A DNA stretch of 64,000 bases from Streptomyces minutiscleroticus (GTDB taxonomy: Bacteria; Actinomycetota; Actinomycetes; Streptomycetales; Streptomycetaceae). The notes under the pieces were generated by a model. The model worked only from the letters and a program-made list of their open reading frames with translations, did no database searches and had not been told where the DNA came from. The stretch spans positions 62,001 through 126,000 of the forward strand of contig NZ_BMVU01000014.1 of NCBI RefSeq assembly GCF_014650875.1. The letters are read 5' to 3'. This document shows positions 46,560 through 54,396 of the stretch, piece by piece. The position numbers and the translations under genes were made by a program. Numbering within the stretch: position 1 is the stretch's first letter; each line of letters begins with the position of its first letter.

Positions 46560-47579
46560 TCACTCAGGGTCGTCCGCGAGGGACCTCGCCGCCCGGACGC
46601 AGTGGGCGAGCGCCTTGCGCGCGTACGCGGGAGAGGCTCCCGCGAGCCCGCACGCCGGAGTGACCGTGACCGCCTCCGCGAGGAGTCCCGGATGCAGTCC
46701 CAGCCTGCGCCACAGCGTCCTGACCCCCATGACGCTACCGGCAGCGTCGGACAACTCGGCGTCCGTGCCCGGCACGACACCGGCGAAGAGTCGCGTGCCC
46801 GCCTCCACGGCCTCCCCGACCGCCTCGTCGTCACGCTCCGTGAGCAGCGAGAAGTCGAAGGAGATCCCCGCCGCGCCGGCCCGGCGCAGCAGCGCGAACG
46901 GTACGTCGGGGGCGCACGAGTGGACCACGACGGGCCCGTCCCCGTTGACGGCGACGAGGTCGCGCAGCGCGGCCTCGGCGACCTGCCGGTCCACGGCCCG
47001 GTGCGTCCGGTAGCCGCTGGCGGTGCGCACCCGCCCGCGCAGGACGGCGGTCAGGGACGGCTCGTCGAGCTGGAGGACGACCTCCGCGCCCGGCACGCGC
47101 CGCCGCACCTCGTCGAGGTGCAGCCGCAGGCCCTCGGCGAGCGACCCGGCCAGGTCCCGGCACGCGCCGGGGTCCGACAGCGCCGCCTCGCCGTTCTTCA
47201 GCTCCAGGGCGGCGGCCAGCGTCCAGGGCCCCACGGCCTGCACCTTCAGCGGCCCCTCGTAGCCCTGGGTGAACTCCTCCAGGGCGTCGAGGTCCTCGCC
47301 GAGCCAGGACCGGGCCCGCCGGGTGTCCCGGCCGGGCCGGTCCCCGATGCGCCAGCCGCTGGGCTCCACGCGCGCGTACAGCTCGACGAGCATCCCGGCC
47401 GTCCGCCCGATCATGTCGGCGCCCGGTCCCCGGGCGGGCAGCTCCGGCAGGTGCGGGAAGTGCTCGAAGGACCCGGTCACGGTCTTGGCGGCCTCGCGCG
47501 CGTCGCCGCCCGGCAGGGATCCGACCCCGGTCGCGGGCCCGAACCCGGTCCCGCTCCTGGTCTCGCTGTTTTCGCTCAC
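46560..47579 (-). CDS. Cobalamin-independent methionine synthase C-domain-like protein
   Basis: 339 residues, equivalent to the catalytic C-terminal barrel of MetE without the N-terminal half. TGVGSLPGGDAREAA and LQLDEPSL match the family; zinc ligands are present in VVVHSCAPDV (His, Cys) and TPACGLAGAS (Cys). Such short proteins are found widely in actinobacteria and archaea and their methyl donor is uncertain, so methionine synthesis is not assured. GTG start; directly upstream of ligA. Confidence 0.85.
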   Translation of the reverse strand: MSENSETRSGTGFGPATGVGSLPGGDAREAAKTVTGSFEHFPHLPELPARGPGADMIGRTAGMLVELYARVEPSGWRIGDRPGRDTRRARSWLGEDLDALEEFTQGYEGPLKVQAVGPWTLAAALELKNGEAALSDPGACRDLAGSLAEGLRLHLDEVRRRVPGAEVVLQLDEPSLTAVLRGRVRTASGYRTHRAVDRQVAEAALRDLVAVNGDGPVVVHSCAPDVPFALLRRAGAAGISFDFSLLTERDDEAVGEAVEAGTRLFAGVVPGTDAELSDAAGSVMGVRTLWRRLGLHPGLLAEAVTVTPACGLAGASPAYARKALAHCVRAARSLADDPE

Positions 47580-47640
47580 CGGGGAAGCCTACGGAATCCC
47601 CGCCCGGCGGACACGCGGTGCCCACCGGAAACGGACGACG

Positions 47641-47670
47641 GGCGGCGGCCGCGCCGGCGCGGCCGCCGCC
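47641..47670 (-). terminator. Terminator after the SDR gene
   Basis: 30-nt perfect palindrome of GGCGGCGGCCGCGCC (47641-47655) and its complement (47656-47670), 34 bp past the SDR stop. Confidence 0.7.
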
Positions 47671-47703
47671 TCCGCGGAGCCGCCCGCCGCGCCGCCGGCC
47701 CGG

Positions 47704-48393
47704 CTAACGCCCCGGACGCACCGTCAGGTCGTTGACCTCGGCGTCCCGCGGCAGGTCGAGGGCCATGAGGACGGTCGTGGCGACCGACTCGGGGTCGATC
47801 CACCTGCTCTCGTCGTACGGCTTGCCCTCCTGCTGGTGCACCTTGGCCTGCATGGGGCTGGCCGTGCGGCCCGGGTAGACCGAGGTGACCCGGACGCCGT
47901 TGCCGTGCTCCTCCTCGCGCAGGGCGTCGGCCAGCGCCTTCAGGCCGTGCTTGGAGGCGGCGTACGCGGACCAGCCGGCGTGGGCGCCGAGGCCGGAACC
48001 GGAGTTGACGAACACCACCTGTCCCCGGGTGACGCGCAGCTGCGGCAGGAAGAGGCGGGTCAGCTCGGCGGGCGCGATCAGGTTGACGTCGAGCTGGTGG
48101 CGCCAGGACTTGGGGGTCAGCTCTCCCACCGGGCCGAGGTCCACGACGCCCGCGACGTGCAGCAGGGAGTCGACCCGGTCGGGCAGCGTCTGGTGCGAGA
48201 ACGCCCAGGAGAGCCGTTCCGGCTCGGACAGGTCGCCGACCAGCGTCCTCGCGCCGGGGAAGGCGGCAGCCAGCTCCTTGGCGCGGCCCGCGTCGCGGGC
48301 GTGGAGCACGAGGTCGTCCCCGCGCGCGTGGAGGCGGCGGGCGACGGCCGCGCCGATGCCGGACCCGGCCCCGGTGATCACATGTGTAGCCAT
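47704..48393 (-). CDS. Short-chain dehydrogenase/reductase
   Basis: 229 residues, classical SDR. Cofactor loop VITGAGSGIGAAVARRL, LLHVAGVVD, Ser in FVNSGSGLGAHAG and the YAASKHG catalytic Tyr-Lys pair. LHARDAGRAKEL after strand 2 with Arg suggests NADP. ATG 48393 (MATHVITG) is used; an ATG 9 bases upstream is possible. Substrate unknown. Lies 16 bp after the LOG-family gene, same direction. Confidence 0.9.
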   Translation of the reverse strand: MATHVITGAGSGIGAAVARRLHARGDDLVLHARDAGRAKELAAAFPGARTLVGDLSEPERLSWAFSHQTLPDRVDSLLHVAGVVDLGPVGELTPKSWRHQLDVNLIAPAELTRLFLPQLRVTRGQVVFVNSGSGLGAHAGWSAYAASKHGLKALADALREEEHGNGVRVTSVYPGRTASPMQAKVHQQEGKPYDESRWIDPESVATTVLMALDLPRDAEVNDLTVRPGR

Positions 48394-48409
48394 GACCGCC
48401 ATGCTCGCA

Positions 48410-48949
48410 TCACTGCGTGCCGAGCGACTCCTCGAGGTAGGCCAGCGCCCCGACCGGCTCCTCCGCGAAGAACACCAGGTCGGTGAGGGGCACCGGCAGG
48501 AAGCCCTCGTCGTCCATGCGCCGGAACTGCTCCTTGAGGCCGTCGTAGAAGCCCGCCGTGTTGAGCAGCACCACCGGCTTGGCGGTGTGGCCGTGCTTCT
48601 TCAGCTCCAGGATCTCGGTGGCCTCGTCGAGCGTACCGGTGCCGCCGACCATGATCACCACGGCGTCGGCCTTCTCCAGGAGCAGCGCCTTGCGCTCGGC
48701 CAGGTCGCGCGCGACGACCATCTCGTCCGTGCCCGGCCGCGCCTTGGCCGACAGGAACTCCACGGAGACGCCCACCAGCCGTCCCCCCGCCTCCTGCACG
48801 CCGTCGGCGACGACCTTCATCAGGCCGACGTCGGAGCCGCCCCACACCAGGGTGTGGCCGCCCTTGCCGAGGAGCTCGGCGAACTCGCGGGCGGGCCGGG
48901 TGTAGCGCTCGTCGAGGTCGGCGGCGGAGAGGAAGACGCAGATGTTCAT
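48410..48949 (-). CDS. LOG-family (TIGR00730-type) Rossmann protein
   Basis: 179 residues, family of cytokinin riboside 5'-monophosphate phosphoribohydrolases and related nucleotide hydrolases. Features: VWGGSDVGLMKVVADG, ERKALLLEKADAVVIMVGGTGTLDEATEIL. The usual PGGxGTxxE signature reads VGGTGTLDE, with the proline replaced by valine but the Gly, Thr and Glu kept, so activity on nucleoside monophosphates is plausible. First gene of a pair with the SDR. Divergent from the DUF427 gene. Confidence 0.85.
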   Translation of the reverse strand: MNICVFLSAADLDERYTRPAREFAELLGKGGHTLVWGGSDVGLMKVVADGVQEAGGRLVGVSVEFLSAKARPGTDEMVVARDLAERKALLLEKADAVVIMVGGTGTLDEATEILELKKHGHTAKPVVLLNTAGFYDGLKEQFRRMDDEGFLPVPLTDLVFFAEEPVGALAYLEESLGTQ

Positions 48950-49011
48950 GCGCCTACGGTACGAGTCCGCGGGCGGGGAAGAACCCCGGCCCTCCCGGCG
49001 CTGTCCCTCGT

Positions 49012-49335
49012 ATGGCCAAGGGACACGAGATCACGATCGAGCGGGGCACCGAGCACGTCCGCGTGGTGCGCGGCGGACAGGTCCTCGCGGACAGCACGCG
49101 CCCGCTGCTGCTGCGCGAGACGGGCCTGCCCGTGCGCTACTACCTCCCGCCGGAGGACGTACGGACGGACCTGCTGACGCCCTCGCGGACGCACACGCAC
49201 TGCCCCTTCAAGGGCGACGCCTCCTACTGGTCGCTCCCGGACGCCCCGGACCTCGTCTGGGCCTATCCGGAGCCGAAGCCGGAGGTCGCCGAGATCAAGG
49301 ACCACTTCTGCTTCTACGAGGTGGAGGTGGTCTGA
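49012..49335 (+). CDS. DUF427 family protein
   Basis: 107 residues: ITIERGTEHVRVVRGGQVLADSTRPLLLRETGLPVRYYLPPEDVR, THTHCPFKGDASYW and VWAYPEPKPEVAEIKDHFCFYEVEV are the hallmark of DUF427, a small beta-barrel cytoplasmic family with conserved His/Cys/Trp residues. Role unknown. ATG at 49012; convergent with mnmA. Confidence 0.9.
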   Translation: MAKGHEITIERGTEHVRVVRGGQVLADSTRPLLLRETGLPVRYYLPPEDVRTDLLTPSRTHTHCPFKGDASYWSLPDAPDLVWAYPEPKPEVAEIKDHFCFYEVEVV

Positions 49336-49346
49336 GGCCCGTTGCC

Positions 49347-49380
49347 GGGGAGTTCCGCCGCCTGGGAGGCGGGACTCCCC
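49347..49380. terminator. Bidirectional terminator between DUF427 gene and mnmA
   Basis: GGGGAGTTCCGCC (49347-49359) pairs with GGCGGGACTCCCC (49368-49380) with one G-T pair and an 8-nt loop. Confidence 0.75.
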
Positions 49381-49417
49381 TGCGGGTCCGGGAGCGCCGC
49401 GGCCGGCCGGGACCGGC

Positions 49418-50548
49418 TCAGGCCACCGCCGTCCGCGCGCGCGTGGTCGACGCGATCGTCGCCGAGCCCACCACGCGCGTGCCGTCGTACAGCACGACCG
49501 CCTGGCCGGGGGCGACGCCGCGCACGGGCTCCTCGAAGGTCACCAGCAGTTCGTCCCCGGCGGGTTCGGCCCTCACGGTGGTCTCGCCGCCGTGCGCGCG
49601 CAGCTGGGCGGTGTAGGTGCCGGGGCCCGACGGGGCGGCGCCGCACCAGCGGGGCCTGACCGCGGTCAGGGCGGTTACGTCCAGGGCCTCCACGGGGCCC
49701 ACCGTCACGGTGTTGTCCACCGGCGAGATGTCCAGGACGTAGCGCGGCTTGCCGTCGGCGGCCGGGGTGCCGATGCGCAGCCCCTTGCGCTGGCCGATCG
49801 TGAAGCCGTACGCACCCTCGTGCGTGCCCAGCTTCGCGCCGGACTCGTCCACGATGTCGCCCTCGGCGCGGCCCAGGCGGTTCGCGAGGAAGCCCTGGGT
49901 GTCGCCGTCGGCGATGAAGCAGATGTCGTGGCTGTCGGGCTTCTTGGCGACCGCGAGGCCGCGGCGCTCGGCCTCGGCGCGGATCTCGTCCTTGGTGGTG
50001 ACCGTGTCGCCGAGCGGGAACAGGGCGTGCGCGAGCTGCCGGTCGTCCAGGACACCGAGCACGTACGACTGGTCCTTGGCCAGGTCCGAGGCGCGGTGCA
50101 GCTCGCGCGTGCCGTCCTCGTTCACGATCACCTTGGCGTAGTGGCCGGTGCAGACGGCGTCGAAGCCCAGGGCCAGCGCCTTGTCGAGCAGCGCCGCGAA
50201 TTTGATCTTCTCGTTGCAGCGCAGGCAGGGATTGGGCGTGCGCCCCGCCTCGTACTCGGCGACGAAGTCCTCCACGACGTCCTCGCGGAAGCGCTCGGCG
50301 AGGTCCCAGACGTAGAACGGGATGCCGATGACGTCGGCGGCGCGGCGGGCGTCGCGCGAGTCCTCGATGGTGCAGCAGCCGCGCGCGCCCGTGCGGAACG
50401 ACTGCGGGTTCGCCGAGAGTGCGAGGTGCACACCGGTCACGTCGTGCCCCGCTTCCGCGGCGCGGGCGGCTGCGACGGCGGAGTCCACGCCGCCGGACAT
50501 GGCGGCCAGGACGCGGAGGGGGCGAGGGCGCTGCGAGGTCTGAGTCAT
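49418..50548 (-). CDS. mnmA: tRNA-specific 2-thiouridylase
   Basis: Adds sulfur to U34 of tRNA Lys/Glu/Gln. 376 residues. PP-loop SGGVDSAVAA, the catalytic cysteine in NPCLRCNEKIKF, CTGHYAKV, and the second cysteine in SHDICFI. GFTIGQRKGL and the C-terminal barrel are typical. About 0.8 kb downstream of the cysteine desulfurase on the same strand, separated by the opposite-strand amidase gene; the desulfurase is its likely sulfur donor. Confidence 0.97.
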   Translation of the reverse strand: MTQTSQRPRPLRVLAAMSGGVDSAVAAARAAEAGHDVTGVHLALSANPQSFRTGARGCCTIEDSRDARRAADVIGIPFYVWDLAERFREDVVEDFVAEYEAGRTPNPCLRCNEKIKFAALLDKALALGFDAVCTGHYAKVIVNEDGTRELHRASDLAKDQSYVLGVLDDRQLAHALFPLGDTVTTKDEIRAEAERRGLAVAKKPDSHDICFIADGDTQGFLANRLGRAEGDIVDESGAKLGTHEGAYGFTIGQRKGLRIGTPAADGKPRYVLDISPVDNTVTVGPVEALDVTALTAVRPRWCGAAPSGPGTYTAQLRAHGGETTVRAEPAGDELLVTFEEPVRGVAPGQAVVLYDGTRVVGSATIASTTRARTAVA

Positions 50549-50608
50549 AGCCCCTCAAGAGTACGGGGCCGCGGGAACCGGCATCCGCCCGTATCCGTTC
50601 TCGATCAC

Positions 50609-51301
50609 ATGGGCGCGAGGAAGAAGGACTCCGACCGGCGCATCGGGAGACGGGCGCTGCTGATCGGCACGGCGGCGGCCGCCGTCGGCACGGCCGCGCT
50701 CGCGCGCGACGAGCTGGGCCGCCTGTGGTGGCGCGTGCCGGGCGTGGAGAAGCCGCGCAAGGAGGGCGAGGTCGACTACGCGGGCGCGCACTGGGTGGCG
50801 GCCTCGGCGGCGAACTGGCGGCGGGCGGACAGACCCGACGACTACGGCATAGACAAGGTGGTCGTCCACGTCACCCAGGGCAGCTTCGACAGCGCGGTGA
50901 AGGTCTTCCAGGACCCCGCGCACGGCGCGGCCTCGCACTACGTCGTCCGCAAGGACGGGCACGTCACGCAGATGATCCGCGAGCTGGACGTGGCGTACCA
51001 CGCCGGCAACCGCACGTACAACGAACACAGCGTCGGCATCGAGCACGAGGGCTTCGTCGACGACCCGTCGTCCTTCACCGACGCGATGTACGAGGCGTCG
51101 GCCCGGCTCACGGCCGGGATCTGCGCCCGCTACGGCATCCCCGTGGACCGCGAGCACATCATCGGGCACGTGGAGGTACCGGGCACCGACCACACCGACC
51201 CCGGCCCGCACTGGGACTGGGACCGGTACATACCGCTGGTGCGGCGGGCCCGGACCGCCGCGACGCGCGGCCCGTCGCCCTCCGCCTCCGCCTCCGCGTG
51301 A
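50609..51301 (+). CDS. Tat-exported N-acetylmuramoyl-L-alanine amidase (Amidase_2)
   Basis: Peptidoglycan amidase, 230 residues. Signal RRIGRRALLIGTAAAAVGTAALA (11-33) is twin-arginine-like and may act as anchor. Catalytic domain from about 80: zinc ligands His87 (VVVHVTQG), His187 and Asp197 (GHVEVPGTDHTDPGPHW), with GIEHEGF providing the family Glu. Likely acts in cell-wall turnover. ATG 50609, no clear ribosome site. Inserted on the plus strand between mnmA and the cysteine desulfurase. Confidence 0.9.
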   Translation: MGARKKDSDRRIGRRALLIGTAAAAVGTAALARDELGRLWWRVPGVEKPRKEGEVDYAGAHWVAASAANWRRADRPDDYGIDKVVVHVTQGSFDSAVKVFQDPAHGAASHYVVRKDGHVTQMIRELDVAYHAGNRTYNEHSVGIEHEGFVDDPSSFTDAMYEASARLTAGICARYGIPVDREHIIGHVEVPGTDHTDPGPHWDWDRYIPLVRRARTAATRGPSPSASASA

Positions 51302-51348
51302 GCCGGTCCCCCCGCCTGCGCCCGTCCGGCGCCCTCGCCCGAGCCGTC

Positions 51349-52518
51349 TCAGACGAGGCCCGCGGTGCGGGCCCGCTCCACCGCGGGGCCGATCGCCCGG
51401 GCGACCTCCTCCACGTCGGCCGCCGTGGAGGTGTGGCCGAGGGAGAAGCGCAGGGTGCCGCGGGCCAGGTCCGGATCGGTGCCGGTGGCGAGCAGGACGT
51501 GGCTGGGCTGGGCGACGCCCGCGGTGCACGCCGAGCCCGTCGAGCACTCGATGCCCTGGGCGTCCAGGAGCAGCAGGAGCGAGTCGCCCTCGCAGCCGGG
51601 GAAGGTGAAGTGCGCGTTGGCCGGGAGGCGTCCGCCCTCGGCCGGGTCACCGCCGAGGATCGCGTCGGGCACCGCCTTGCGGACGGCGTCGACCAGGTCG
51701 TCGCGCAGCGCCCCGACCTCCCGCGCGAACCGCTCGCAGTGCTCGGCGGCGTGCCGCCCCGCGACGGCGAACGAGGCGATCGCGGGCACGTCGAGGGTGC
51801 CGGAGCGGACGTGGCGCTCCTGGCCGCCGCCGTGCAGCACCGGCACGGGCCCGTACTCGCGGCCCAGCACCAGCGCGCCGATGCCGTACGGGCCGCCGAC
51901 CTTGTGGGCGGAGACGGTCATCGCGGCGAGCCCGGAGGCACCGAAGCCGACGGGGACCTGACCGAAGGCCTGCACGGCGTCGGCGTGCAGGGGGACGCCG
52001 AACTCGGCGGCGACGTCGGCGAGTTCGCGCACCGGCATGACCGTGCCGATCTCGTTGTTGGCCCACATCACCGTGGCCAGCGCGACGTCGTCGGGATTGC
52101 GCGCGACGGCCTCGCGCAGCGCCTCGGGGTGGACCCGGCCGTACGCGTCGACCGGCAGGTACTCGACGGTGGCGCCCTCGTGCTCGCCGAGCCAGTGGAC
52201 GGCGTCGAGGACGGCGTGGTGCTCGACGGGGCTGGCCAGGACCCGGGTGCGGGCGGGGTCGGCGTCGCGGCGCGCCCAGTACAGGCCCTTGACGGCGAGG
52301 TTGTCGGCCTCGGTGCCGCCGGAGGTGAACACCACCTCGCTGGGGCGGGCGCCCAGGGCTTCGGCCAGGGTCTCCCGCGACTCCTCGACGGTGCGCCGGG
52401 CCCTGCGGCCGGCGGCGTGCAGGGAGGACGCGTTGCCGGTGACGGTCAGCTGGGCGGTCATGGCCTCGACCGCCTCCGGGAGCATGGGGGTGGTCGCGGC
52501 GTGATCGAGGTATGCCAT
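51349..52518 (-). CDS. Cysteine desulfurase (NifS/IscS family)
   Basis: 389 residues. PLP enzyme releasing sulfur from cysteine. YLDHAATTP start, TSGGTEADNLAVKG, HHAVLDA, PLP Lys206 in SAHKVGGPYGIGAL, and the persulfide Cys331 in STGSACTAGVAQPSHVLLA. Probably feeds MnmA and other thiolation systems; genes for Fe-S assembly are not nearby. ATG 52518 without a strong ribosome site. Confidence 0.95.
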   Translation of the reverse strand: MAYLDHAATTPMLPEAVEAMTAQLTVTGNASSLHAAGRRARRTVEESRETLAEALGARPSEVVFTSGGTEADNLAVKGLYWARRDADPARTRVLASPVEHHAVLDAVHWLGEHEGATVEYLPVDAYGRVHPEALREAVARNPDDVALATVMWANNEIGTVMPVRELADVAAEFGVPLHADAVQAFGQVPVGFGASGLAAMTVSAHKVGGPYGIGALVLGREYGPVPVLHGGGQERHVRSGTLDVPAIASFAVAGRHAAEHCERFAREVGALRDDLVDAVRKAVPDAILGGDPAEGGRLPANAHFTFPGCEGDSLLLLLDAQGIECSTGSACTAGVAQPSHVLLATGTDPDLARGTLRFSLGHTSTAADVEEVARAIGPAVERARTAGLV

Positions 52519-52627
52519 GGTGGGCCCGATTCTACGGGCCTCCGTCCAGCGGCTTCGGACCGGAGGACGGCGTCCGCCCGTACCGGGCCGTGACCGTGCA
52601 CCAGGGCATCCAGGAGAACGACCCGCC

Positions 52628-52719
52628 CGGCGGGCTCCACGGACGCGACCCGGCGGACTCCACGGACGCGCCCCGGCGGACTCCACGGACGCGCCCCGGC
52701 GGACTCCGCGGACGCGGCC
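52628..52719. repeat. Four tandem copies of a 23-bp unit
   Basis: Units at 52628-52650, 52651-52673, 52674-52696 and 52697-52719; the two middle copies are identical (each starting CGGCGGACTCCACGGACGCG) and the outer ones differ at two or three positions. Lies upstream of the desulfurase and downstream of the DUF4190 gene. Length not a multiple of three, so not coding. Confidence 0.9.
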
Positions 52720-52762
52720 CGACCGGCCGGGCGGCCCCGGACTTCCCGGGCCCCCGCCTCAT

Positions 52763-53038
52763 TCAGCCCTGCAGGCTCCAGGACAGCGTGCCGTCCATCG
52801 CCATGAACGCGGCCAGGACGAGCAGGTCGGCGACGCCGAGGCCCAGGCCGAGGAGCGCGCGGCCGCGGCGGGCCGTGCCCCGCCTGAGGGCCACGGAGGC
52901 CAGGACGACGGCGACGGGCCCCAGGAAGACGTTCAGCACGAGCAGGCCCAGGAGGCCCAGGACGAAGGACGCGACGGCCATGCCGTCGGCGTCGTGCGCG
53001 GCGGTCCGGCGCCGCGGGGCGGCGGAGGTCAGTTCCAT
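52763..53038 (-). CDS. Small DUF4190-type membrane protein
   Basis: 91 residues. DGMAVASFVLGLLGLLVLNVFLGPVAVVLASVALRR and RALLGLGLGVADLLVLAAFMAM give two to three membrane helices with the Ala-Ser-Leu-Gly pattern of DUF4190, often found near peptidase or signalling genes. Function unknown. ATG at 53038. Confidence 0.82.
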   Translation of the reverse strand: MELTSAAPRRRTAAHDADGMAVASFVLGLLGLLVLNVFLGPVAVVLASVALRRGTARRGRALLGLGLGVADLLVLAAFMAMDGTLSWSLQG

Positions 53039-53152
53039 GGATCTGCTCCCAACGGGGGTTCCGCTCCCCCGGGTGCGCGGAGGGGGCGGGAAGGCGGGGT
53101 CGGCCGGGTGCCGGCCGGTGCGGGCCGACCGGGGAAAGCCGGCCTGCGCGGG

Positions 53153-53317
53153 TCAGTCGGCGGAGCGACGGCGGCGGGCGTGCCGCTCGCGGAGCGCGAA
53201 GACTGCCAGCCACAGGGCGATGACGGTCCCCGCGGCGAGGGTGAAGGGGAGCGGCGCGTGGGCCACCGGGCCCAGCAGGACGCCCAGCAGGAGGAGCGCT
53301 GCGACGAGGAACAGCAT
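53153..53317 (-). CDS. Small membrane protein, 54 residues
   Basis: MLFLVAALLLLGVLLGPVAH then a second helix (LPFTLAAGTVIALWLAVFAL) and a basic tail RERHARRRRSAD: two membrane helices with the C-terminus in the cytoplasm. GAGAGG lies 7 nt before the ATG. Divergent from a TetR gene and sharing a repeated candidate operator with it, so probably its target. Confidence 0.7.
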   Translation of the reverse strand: MLFLVAALLLLGVLLGPVAHAPLPFTLAAGTVIALWLAVFALRERHARRRRSAD

Positions 53318-53404
53318 GGGGATGCCTCTCGTGACGATCCGGCGAGCGGCGGTGTCCCCTCCGGGTGGTCCGGGGACGCCACGACTCGGTGAACGCTTGT
53401 AGTT

Positions 53405-53475
53405 ACAGTTGTTCACTGACTATCGAGTCTAACGCGTTGTCCGGCTTTCCAATTTCGGAGAACAGTTGTTAACTG
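53405..53475. promoter_or_regulatory. Duplicated candidate TetR operator
   Basis: ACAGTTGTTCACTG (53405-53418) and ACAGTTGTTAACTG (53462-53475) are 13 of 14 identical, 57 bp apart; read on the other strand the core is AGTTAACAACT, a short dyad. The second copy ends 6 bp before the TetR ATG and overlaps a possible -10 (AACAGT, with TTGTCC 18 bp upstream); the first lies in front of the small membrane gene. Confidence 0.6.
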
Positions 53476-53481
53476 CATGGC

Positions 53482-54099
53482 ATGAGTCACACCGCCGGCG
53501 TCCGGGCCGCGCAGAAGCAGAGGACGCGGCAGGCGCTGCTGGAGGCCGCGCTGGACCTGCTGGCGGAGCAGAGCCTGAGCAGTCTGGGACTGCGTGAGGT
53601 CACCCGGGCCGCGGGCGTCGCCCCGACCGCCTTCTACCGCCACTTCCACTCCACGGCCGACCTCGGCGTCGCCCTGGTCGAGGAGGCGCTCGGCAGCCTG
53701 CACCCGCTGATCGGGCACACCGTCTCGGCGGCCGGGGACACCGGAGAGCGCATCGCGCGCGCCATCGACCTGATCGCCCGCCACGTGCGCGAGCACCCCG
53801 CGCACGTCCGCTTCGTCGCCCGCGAGCGCAACGGCGGCGTGCAGCCGGTCCGGGCCGCGATCGCCGGCCAGCTCGCCCGGTTCACGCGGGAGGTGCGCAC
53901 CGGACTCGCCGCGGACCCCGAGTCCGCGGGCTGGAGCGACGAGGACCTGCTGATGCTCGCGGGCCTGTACGTCGACCAGATGCTGGCGACGGCCGCCGCC
54001 TTCCTGGAGGCGGAGCCCGGGCAGGAGCGGGACATCGCCCGCGAGGCGGCCCGCCGCCTGCGCCTGATCAGCATCGGGCGGCGCCACTGGCTGGGGTGA
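53482..54099 (+). CDS. TetR-family regulator
   Basis: 205 residues. DNA-binding domain RQALLEAALDLLAEQSLSSLGLREVTRAAGVAPTAFYRHFHSTADLG. The overall shape (AFYRHF, ARERNGG, GLYVDQMLATAAAFL) resembles FabR-type fatty-acid regulators, and an acyl-CoA thioesterase-like gene follows in the convergent orientation, but a lipid ligand is only a guess. No ribosome site before the ATG; the message may be leaderless. Probably autoregulated through the repeated upstream site. Confidence 0.88.
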   Translation: MSHTAGVRAAQKQRTRQALLEAALDLLAEQSLSSLGLREVTRAAGVAPTAFYRHFHSTADLGVALVEEALGSLHPLIGHTVSAAGDTGERIARAIDLIARHVREHPAHVRFVARERNGGVQPVRAAIAGQLARFTREVRTGLAADPESAGWSDEDLLMLAGLYVDQMLATAAAFLEAEPGQERDIAREAARRLRLISIGRRHWLG

Positions 54100-54329
54100 G
54101 CGGCGTGCCGCCCGGCGCACCTGCTCCCGCTCCCGAAGCGGGGGTACCCGTGCGAAAGGCCGCCGTCGGCGGGCGCGGCGATTCCCCGTGCGCACGCCGA
54201 GGCGGCCCCGATGATACGGACGCCCTGGACGGCCCCGACGATCCGAGCGGCCTGCACGCCCCGGACGGCCCCGATGCCCCGGACGGCCCGGACGGCCCGC
54301 CGGCCGGCACCGGAGCCCGGACGGTCCGC

Positions 54330-54396
54330 CGGCCGGTGTCAGGGCCGACGACCCGACGGCCGGTGTCAGGGCCGACGACCCGACGGCCGGTGTCAG
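54330..54396. repeat. 27-bp direct repeat running into the thioesterase stop codon
   Basis: Two identical 27-bp units (54330-54356 and 54357-54383, beginning CGGCCGGTGTCAGGGCC) and a third partial copy (54384-54396) that contains the TGA of the thioesterase gene. The rest of the 54100-54392 gap is low-complexity GAC/GGC/CCC sequence without a gene. Confidence 0.85.

Noticed and set aside
52628..52719. Possible CRISPR array
   Set aside because: The 23-bp units are directly adjacent without spacers; it is a tandem repeat, not a CRISPR.
54206..54310. Collagen-like Gly-Pro/Asp repeats in both strands downstream of the TetR gene
   Set aside because: No start codon with a ribosome site, and the pattern comes from a simple GAC/GGC/CCC repeat; treated as low-complexity intergenic DNA.
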